A stretch of DNA of 19,313 bases from an uncultured Ideonella sp. (lineage in GTDB: Bacteria; Pseudomonadota; Gammaproteobacteria; Burkholderiales; Burkholderiaceae). The stretch spans positions 1 to 19,313 of the forward strand of contig CAMLGG010000082.1 in assembly GCA_946479475.1 (NCBI GenBank), in the 5' to 3' direction. The first letter of the stretch is position 1, and every line of letters starts with the position of its first letter. Both the position numbers and the translations under genes were made by a program. Below are positions 13,974 through 19,313 of this stretch, in pieces. Under the pieces are notes generated by a model. That model was not told the DNA's origin and did no database searches. It saw only the letters and a list, made by a program, of their open reading frames with translations.

Positions 13974-14480
13974 ATGAGCCACACCGGCCACTACGCACCT
14001 TCCCTTCTCGACAAGCTGCTTGGCATCGAAGGCCAAGACCCAGGCAAGGGCACGCACCTGCGCTTGAGCGTCGACCAGGTCAAGGAGTCCGTCGCACGCG
14101 ACATCGAGGCGCTGCTCAACGCCCATCCCGGGCTCGGCGACGAGTCGCTCGCCGGCTTTCCGCATGCTGCCCGGTCGCTGCTCACGCTGGGACTTGCGGA
14201 CATCACGTCCTTGTCGATGGCCAGCGACCGCGATCGGCAGCGCGTGAAGGACGCGATCCGACAAGCCCTGGCAGACCACGATGCCCGGCTGCGAGAGGTG
14301 GAGGTCGACGTGCGCCCGTCGCGCCGGGCGAGCACTTCGCTTTGCTTCACGATCCGCGCCAGGCTGATGCTCAACCCGGAAATCGAGCCAGTCGCGTTCG
14401 ACGCGGTCCTTCAGCGCGGCTCCAACCGGTACGACGTGTCACGCAGCGACCGCCGCCCGTCGAAGGCGCCCCAGCCCTGA
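13974..14480 (+). CDS. tssE: T6SS baseplate protein TssE (gp25-like)
   Basis: TssE (168 residues) is the gp25-like wedge protein that starts sheath polymerisation. A gp25/lysozyme-like domain spans about residues 35-150, with SVARDIEALLNAH near 38-50, the conserved SLLTLGLADITSLS near 67-80, and a C-terminal FTIRARLMLNPEIEPVAFDA. I chose the ATG at 13974. A GTG at 13929 is in frame but lies inside the terminator-like hairpin with AGGAGG directly against it, so it is unlikely. The Shine-Dalgarno for 13974 is weak, suggesting low translation. tssF follows 10 bases later. Confidence 0.93.
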   Translation: MSHTGHYAPSLLDKLLGIEGQDPGKGTHLRLSVDQVKESVARDIEALLNAHPGLGDESLAGFPHAARSLLTLGLADITSLSMASDRDRQRVKDAIRQALADHDARLREVEVDVRPSRRASTSLCFTIRARLMLNPEIEPVAFDAVLQRGSNRYDVSRSDRRPSKAPQP

Positions 14481-14490
14481 CGCACCGATC

Positions 14491-16338
14491 ATGCAAGAGC
14501 TTCTCCCTCACTACGAGCGCGAGCTCGCCTTCCTGCGCACCCAGGCCGACGACTTCGCGAGACAGTTTCCGCGCATCGCGGGCCGCCTGTCCGTCAGCGG
14601 TGAAGTCCTTCAGGATCCCCATGTCGAACGGTTGATCCAGGCGTTCGCACTGCTCAGCTCGCGCATCCACAAGCGGCTCGACGACGACTTCCCGCTCTTC
14701 ACGGAGTCGTTCCTCGACCTGCTCTACCCGCACTACCTGCGGCCTTTCCCGTCCTGCTCCATTGCCCAGTTCGATCCGGCCTCGTCGCTCGCGCAGGCCA
14801 CCAGGGCCAGCGTCGTCGATCGCGGTACGGAGTTGTCCACGCGTCCGTTGCGTGGCGTGGTCTGCCGCTTCAAGACCACCCACGCGCTGGCCCTGCTGCC
14901 GCTTCGGCTGACAGAGGCCAGCTACCGCCCGCTTCTGCAGGTCCCGGAGGGGACACGCGTGCCGCGTCAGGCGACAGGCATGCTGTCGATCCGGCTTGAG
15001 CTGACCTCGCCGCAAGCCACCTGGTCCGGAGCAGGTGCCGAAGCCATTCGCGTCTTCCTCGATGGCAGCCCTTCGCAGGTGACCGCCTTGCGCGAGACCT
15101 TGATCGGGTGCACCTTGGGCACCATCGTCCAATCAGGCAATCAAGGCCCATGGCCGATTGACGAGAACGCCCGCCCGCAAGCGGTCGGCCTGAGCGAAGA
15201 CCAGGCGCTGATCGACTTCGACGCCCGCTCGCATCCGGCCTACCGCCTGCTGACCGAGTACTTTGCCTTCCCGGAAAAGTTCAACTTCGTCGACCTGCCG
15301 CTGCCGATGTCAGCGCGCGAGGCCGGTGGCTCCGACCTGACGCTGCACTGGCCCATCGGCGGGTTGCGCGCCGATAGCGACCAGGCCCGTCTGCTCGAGC
15401 TGATAGACGCTTCGCATCTGCAGCTGAACTGCGTGCCGGTCGTCAATCTCTTCTCGACGCGGGCCGAGCCGATACGCCTCACACACACCGCCACCACCTA
15501 TCCCGTGTTGCCGGATGCGCGCCGGCCGTTCGGGCACGAGGTGTATGCCATCGACCGCGTCTATCGTGTCCGGCAGACGGACGATGGCGAGTCTATACAA
15601 GCCTTCCAGCCCTTCTACTCGTTGCAGCACCGGGACCTCCTGGCCGATGGCGAGGGTGCCGGCCGTTACTGGTTCAGCCAGCGCGACGCCGTCACGGCAT
15701 CCCGCAGCCCGGGCTACGAGACAGAGATCGGCATCGTCGATGCCTCGTTCGACCCCGCCTTGCCGCAAGCCGAGACGCTTTCGATCGACGTGCGAGCCAC
15801 CAACCGGGATCTGCCCGCGTCGATGAGCATCGGCAATGCCAATGGAGACCTCTTCGCGGAAGGCGGTGGTGCTTGGAGCCAGATCCGCCTGCTGCGCAAG
15901 CCGACGCCCACCTACCGCTTCGAGCGCGGCCGGGGAGCCCTGTGGCGGCTGATCTCCCACTTGTCGCTCAACCACCTCTCGCTCACGGGCGGCGGGCTGG
16001 AGGCCTTGAAGGAGCTGCTGCGCCTGTACGACCTGCCGCGCAGCGCCGAGAACGCACGCATCCTCGAGGGCCTGTCCGCGATCGATTTCGCCCCCGCCAA
16101 CGCCTGCCTGCCGGGTAGGCCGTTCCCGACCTTCGTGCGCGGCACCGAAGTACGCCTCACCGTCGACGAGCAGCACTTCGTCGGCAGTGGCCTGCACTTG
16201 TTCGCACAGGTGCTGGACAGGTTCTTCGGCCTTTACGTGCACCTGAACAGCTTCACGCGCCTGAAGGTCCTCTCCTCGCGCACGAAAGCCGTCCTGGTGG
16301 ATTGCCCCCGCCGCAGCGGAGACGGCCCCCTGGTCTGA
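14491..16338 (+). CDS. tssF: T6SS baseplate protein TssF (ImpG/VasA)
   Basis: TssF (615 residues, typical) forms the wedge core with TssG in the cytoplasmic baseplate. The N-terminus is diagnostic: LLPHYERELAFLRTQADDFA (residues 4-23) then FPRIAGRLSVSG, DPHVERLIQAFALLSSRIHK and FPLFTESFLDLLYPHYLRPF. Later segments such as VNLFSTRAEPIRL and ATNRDLPASMSIG also fit the family. The ATG follows the tssE stop by 10 bases without a clear Shine-Dalgarno, so translational coupling is likely. tssG begins 7 bases downstream. Confidence 0.97.
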   Translation: MQELLPHYERELAFLRTQADDFARQFPRIAGRLSVSGEVLQDPHVERLIQAFALLSSRIHKRLDDDFPLFTESFLDLLYPHYLRPFPSCSIAQFDPASSLAQATRASVVDRGTELSTRPLRGVVCRFKTTHALALLPLRLTEASYRPLLQVPEGTRVPRQATGMLSIRLELTSPQATWSGAGAEAIRVFLDGSPSQVTALRETLIGCTLGTIVQSGNQGPWPIDENARPQAVGLSEDQALIDFDARSHPAYRLLTEYFAFPEKFNFVDLPLPMSAREAGGSDLTLHWPIGGLRADSDQARLLELIDASHLQLNCVPVVNLFSTRAEPIRLTHTATTYPVLPDARRPFGHEVYAIDRVYRVRQTDDGESIQAFQPFYSLQHRDLLADGEGAGRYWFSQRDAVTASRSPGYETEIGIVDASFDPALPQAETLSIDVRATNRDLPASMSIGNANGDLFAEGGGAWSQIRLLRKPTPTYRFERGRGALWRLISHLSLNHLSLTGGGLEALKELLRLYDLPRSAENARILEGLSAIDFAPANACLPGRPFPTFVRGTEVRLTVDEQHFVGSGLHLFAQVLDRFFGLYVHLNSFTRLKVLSSRTKAVLVDCPRRSGDGPLV

Positions 16339-16345
16339 TGTCTCT

Positions 16346-17377
16346 ATGACGCGCAGCCCGATCTCCCATCTGCTCGCGAATCCGCAGCGCTTCAGCTTCC
16401 ACCAGGCGGTGCGCCTGCTCGGGCTCTGGCTTGGCGGTCGTCATCGAGCAGGCGCCCGGTCCGCGCTGCGCTACCGCAACGGACTGTCGCTGGCGTTCCC
16501 GGCCAGCGAGATTGCGCAGCTCACGGTCCATCCCGGGCATGCCACCGGCGAGAACGTCGACCGCATCGATATAACGCCAGCCTTCATGGGCCTGCTCGGC
16601 GCGGGCGGCGCCCTGCCACTGTTCTACACGGAGTTGCTGGCGGCCCGCGAAGAACCGCCGCACCGCGATCCAGCCGCCCGCGCCTTCCTCGACATCTTCC
16701 AGCACCGTGCCGTCAGCCAGTTCCATGACGCATGGAGCAAGAACCGCCTGCCCCTTCAACACGAGCGCGACGGAGAGGAATCCTTCCTGGCCATGGCGCT
16801 CAGCCTGGCCGGCGTTGGCCAGGCTGGGCTGCGCTCGCGGCTCCAGGCGCGCAGCGGTGGCGTGGCAGACCATGCCCTCGCCTACTACGCCGGCGCACTG
16901 CAGCAGCGACACATTGGCGCCAGCCAACTCCAGCGCCTGCTGGCCTCGTACTTCGGCGTGGAAATCGCGGTGGAGCAGTTCGTCGGCCGCTGGTTCGTGC
17001 TCGATCCATCGGACCGGACCTGCCTCGGCAAGGCCAACGGCTCGCTCAGCGGCGCCGCCGTCGTGGGCGAGAGGGTATGGCAGCGCGACCTTCGTATGCG
17101 CATCACCCTCGGTCCCCTGGACCAGGCGCAGCTGCGCCGTTTCCTGCCTGGCTCGCCCGGAGCGATCGCGCTGCGCGAGATCCTGACGCTCATCAACGGC
17201 GTCAGCCTCGAATACGAAGTCCGGTTGCGGCTGCGTGCCGAAGCGATCGAAACCGTGCGTCTTGGCGCATCGCCAACCGACGCAGCGCGCCTCGGCTGGA
17301 ACAGCTTCCTGCAGTCACGCCCCGGTCCACGCGACCGCAGCGAGGCCGGCTACGAGATCCACACCGTCCCTGCGTGA
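16346..17377 (+). CDS. tssG: T6SS baseplate protein TssG (ImpH/VasB)
   Basis: TssG (343 residues) is the baseplate wedge partner of TssF (two TssF per TssG). The start MTRSPISHLLANPQRFSFHQ then AVRLL is the family's typical opening. It continues with FMGLLGAGGALPLFYTELL (about residues 79-97), FLDIFQHRAVSQFHDAW (about 114-130), and a C-terminal GPLDQAQLRRFLPG. The ATG at 16346 is 7 bases after the tssF stop. An overlapping ATG at 16338 terminates after three codons and is not used. The tssG stop overlaps a possible GTG start for tssH. Confidence 0.97.
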   Translation: MTRSPISHLLANPQRFSFHQAVRLLGLWLGGRHRAGARSALRYRNGLSLAFPASEIAQLTVHPGHATGENVDRIDITPAFMGLLGAGGALPLFYTELLAAREEPPHRDPAARAFLDIFQHRAVSQFHDAWSKNRLPLQHERDGEESFLAMALSLAGVGQAGLRSRLQARSGGVADHALAYYAGALQQRHIGASQLQRLLASYFGVEIAVEQFVGRWFVLDPSDRTCLGKANGSLSGAAVVGERVWQRDLRMRITLGPLDQAQLRRFLPGSPGAIALREILTLINGVSLEYEVRLRLRAEAIETVRLGASPTDAARLGWNSFLQSRPGPRDRSEAGYEIHTVPA

Positions 17378-17433
17378 TCGCCGCGCCGGCCCCGGTCCTA
17401 CCCAACCCCTTCGCACCAGTCCCCTGCCCGCTG

Positions 17434-19313
17434 ATGAGCACGCACCTGAAGACCCTCGTTTCCAAGCTCAACTCCAGCTGCCGCGCCGCCGCGGAGCGCG
17501 CTGCAGCGATCACCATGGCACGAGGGCACTTCGAGGTGGATCTCGAGCACCTCCTCCTGGCGCTGCTCGAACAGACCCGCAGCGATCTCGGCTTGTTGTG
17601 CACACGATTCGAGGTCCCGGCCAGTGAACTGCGGTCCCACCTGGAGCGCGAGATCGGCCGCTTCAGGTGCGGCAATACCCGCACGCCGGTCTTCAGCTCC
17701 AACTTGCAGACGCTCTTCGAGCACGCCTGGCTGATCGCCAGCATCGAGGCTGACGGTGCGCGCATCCGCAGTGCCCATCTCCTGCTCGCCCTGCTCACCG
17801 AGCCGGGACTGGCCCAGCTCGCCCATCGGAGCAGCCCGCTGCTCGAACGCTTTCGTGTCGACGAGTTGAAACACAGGCTCGGCGAAGTTACCCGGGGCTC
17901 CCTTGAATCGAGCGCCCAGGCAGTACGCGCCGAAGACGGGTCGCTGCGCGGCGGGAACTCCATGGTGCAGCCCGCCCCGACGGCGACCCCGGCCCTCGAC
18001 CAGTTCACCAGCAACCTCACGCAACGCGCCAGCGAAGGTCGGCTCGACCCGGTCATTGGCCGCGAGGCCGAGATCCGCCAGACGATCGACATCCTCATGC
18101 GGCGGCGCCAGAACAACCCCATCCTGACGGGCGAGGCCGGCGTAGGCAAGACGGCCGTCGTCGAAGGCCTGGCGCTGCTCGTCGCCTCGAACGACGTTCC
18201 CCTTGCCCTGCAAGGCGTGCAGCTGCATGCCCTCGACATGGGCCTGCTGCAGGCTGGCGCCAGCGTCAAGGGCGAGTTCGAGAACCGCCTCAAGAACGTC
18301 ATCGAGGAGGTCAAGCGCAGCGCACACCCCATCGTGCTGTTCATCGACGAGGCGCACACCATCATCGGCGCCGGCGGGCAGGCGGGGCAGAACGACGCGG
18401 CCAACCTGCTCAAACCCGCACTGGCGCGCGGCGAGCTGCGAACCATCGCCGCCACCACCTGGAGCGAATACAAGAAGTACTTCGAGAAGGATGCGGCGCT
18501 GGCCCGCCGGTTCCAGGTGGTGAAGGTCGAGGAGCCGAGCGAGGCCGTAGCCGCCGCCATGCTGCGCGGCATGGTGCCCTTGATGGAGAGGCACTTCAAG
18601 GTGCGAATCCGCGACGAGGCCGTGACGGAAGCGGTCCGCCTGTCGGCCCGCTACATCAGCGGCCGGCAACTGCCCGACAAGGCCATCGGCGTGCTGGACA
18701 CGGCCTGCGCGCAGGTCGCGATGGGGCAGAGTGCCACCCCCTCCGTCATGGACGACATCGCCCGGCACCTCGAACGCCTGGCCGCCGAGCAGCAGGCACT
18801 GCAGCGTGACGCAGCCGCCGTCTCGGCCGATGGCCAGGAGCACGCGCGCCGCCTGGCAGCCCTCGGCGGAGAACGCGCGTCGCTCGAAGCCAGCCTTGCC
18901 AGCCTGCGAGAACGCCATGGCCGCGAGCAGGCCCTGGTCGCGCGAGTGCAGGCCCTTCAATCCCAGGCCGAAGCCGCCCCGCAGCCGGACGCACTTCGCG
19001 CCGAGCTGCAGGCCACGCTGCAGGAGCTTCGCGGCGTGCAAGGCGAGCAGCACCTGGTGCCGCTGGAGGTCGATGGGCAGGCCGTCTCGGGCATCGTGGC
19101 CGCCTGGACGGGCATTCCGCTCGGGCGCATGGTCAAGGACGACCTGCAGGCCGTGCTCAAGCTCAGGCCCTTGCTGGAGGAGCGCGTGATCGGCCAGGGC
19201 CACGCCCTGGACGCGATCGCGCAGCGTGTGCGAACCAGCCGCGCCCATCTGGAAGACCCGAACAAGCCCAAGGGCGTGTTCCTGTTCGTCGGCCCGTCCG
19301 GCGTGGGCAAGAC
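17434..19313 (+). CDS. tssH: T6SS sheath-disassembly ATPase TssH (ClpV), cut by right edge
   Basis: TssH is a hexameric AAA+ unfoldase of the Hsp100/ClpB type that recycles contracted TssBC sheaths in the cytoplasm. I translated 626 codons with no stop. The N-domain (about 1-150) begins MSTHLKTLVSKLNSSCRAAA. The first AAA domain has Walker A GEAGVGKT at 233-240 and Walker B IVLFIDEAH at 300-308, with LARRFQVVKVEEPSE as the sensor region. A middle coiled-coil region lies at about 440-540. The second Walker A (GPSGVGKT from residue 620) is reached exactly at the window end, so the second ATPase module is missing. I chose the ATG because its N-terminus matches other ClpVs. A GTG at 17374, overlapping the tssG stop (GTGA), is in frame and would add 20 residues. 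Confidence 0.97.
   Translation, partial: MSTHLKTLVSKLNSSCRAAAERAAAITMARGHFEVDLEHLLLALLEQTRSDLGLLCTRFEVPASELRSHLEREIGRFRCGNTRTPVFSSNLQTLFEHAWLIASIEADGARIRSAHLLLALLTEPGLAQLAHRSSPLLERFRVDELKHRLGEVTRGSLESSAQAVRAEDGSLRGGNSMVQPAPTATPALDQFTSNLTQRASEGRLDPVIGREAEIRQTIDILMRRRQNNPILTGEAGVGKTAVVEGLALLVASNDVPLALQGVQLHALDMGLLQAGASVKGEFENRLKNVIEEVKRSAHPIVLFIDEAHTIIGAGGQAGQNDAANLLKPALARGELRTIAATTWSEYKKYFEKDAALARRFQVVKVEEPSEAVAAAMLRGMVPLMERHFKVRIRDEAVTEAVRLSARYISGRQLPDKAIGVLDTACAQVAMGQSATPSVMDDIARHLERLAAEQQALQRDAAAVSADGQEHARRLAALGGERASLEASLASLRERHGREQALVARVQALQSQAEAAPQPDALRAELQATLQELRGVQGEQHLVPLEVDGQAVSGIVAAWTGIPLGRMVKDDLQAVLKLRPLLEERVIGQGHALDAIAQRVRTSRAHLEDPNKPKGVFLFVGPSGVGK

Noticed and set aside
13726..13977. 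Short open frames on both strands in the hcp-tssE gap
   Set aside because: They lack Shine-Dalgarno sites, overlap hcp or the hairpins, and have no recognisable content.
16338..16349. ATG overlapping the tssF stop as start of tssG
   Set aside because: This frame ends after three codons; the tssG frame begins at 16346.
17398..19248. 616-codon open frame antisense to tssH
   Set aside because: It lies entirely opposite the clear ClpV reading frame and is a codon-bias shadow.
1..19313. Mobile elements, CRISPR, tRNA or rRNA genes
   Set aside because: No transposase-like protein, regularly spaced repeats, tRNA cloverleaf or rRNA sequence was recognised; almost all the length is explained by metabolic and T6SS genes.

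Overview
The window is a GC-rich stretch from a proteobacterium, most likely a betaproteobacterium of the order Burkholderiales (Comamonadaceae or a close relative). The reasons are the SucA N-terminus, the etfB-etfA-acyl-CoA dehydrogenase-nitronate monooxygenase gene order, and the layout of the type VI secretion (T6SS) locus. This placement rests on recognised protein families and gene order, not on a database search. Coding density is high, and I see no insertion sequence, tRNA, rRNA or CRISPR array.

Left part (1-7315), housekeeping metabolism. The minus strand opens with the 5' portion of sucA (2-oxoglutarate dehydrogenase E1), which runs off the left edge. It has a long leader rich in potential RNA structure, where Burkholderiales are known to carry the sucA RNA motif. 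A small plus-strand gene for a Cys-rich protein lies divergent to sucA and ends exactly where the next block ends. That block is four minus-strand genes, transcribed in the order etfB, etfA, acyl-CoA dehydrogenase, flavin-dependent nitronate monooxygenase family protein. Together they form an acyl-CoA oxidation and electron-transfer module: the dehydrogenase reduces EtfAB, which passes electrons to the respiratory chain. A rho-independent terminator lies between etfA and the dehydrogenase gene, and two palindromic operator-like sites precede etfB. Divergent to etfB is murI (glutamate racemase, peptidoglycan precursor supply).

Right part (7337-19313), a T6SS locus with two divergent arms. The minus arm is tssJ-tssK-tssL (outer-membrane lipoprotein, baseplate-to-membrane connector, inner-membrane protein). 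The plus arm is a TPR lipoprotein gene followed by tssB, tssC, hcp, tssE, tssF, tssG and the 5' two thirds of tssH/clpV, which is cut by the right edge. Sheath (TssBC), inner tube (Hcp), baseplate (TssEFGK), membrane complex (TssJL) and sheath-recycling ATPase (TssH) are all present. TssM, TssA and VgrG/TssI are not in the window and would be expected downstream.

The most interesting non-coding signals are three. First, the sucA leader has possibly alternative helices. Second, a strongly structured segment followed by a terminator-like hairpin lies between hcp and tssE and could set the Hcp-to-baseplate ratio. Third, a 15-nt element occurs once on each side of the divergent tssJ/TPR-lipoprotein control region, in the same orientation relative to each gene. 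The protein-coding content is a recognisable, canonical T6SS. I did not find a wholly new protein system.
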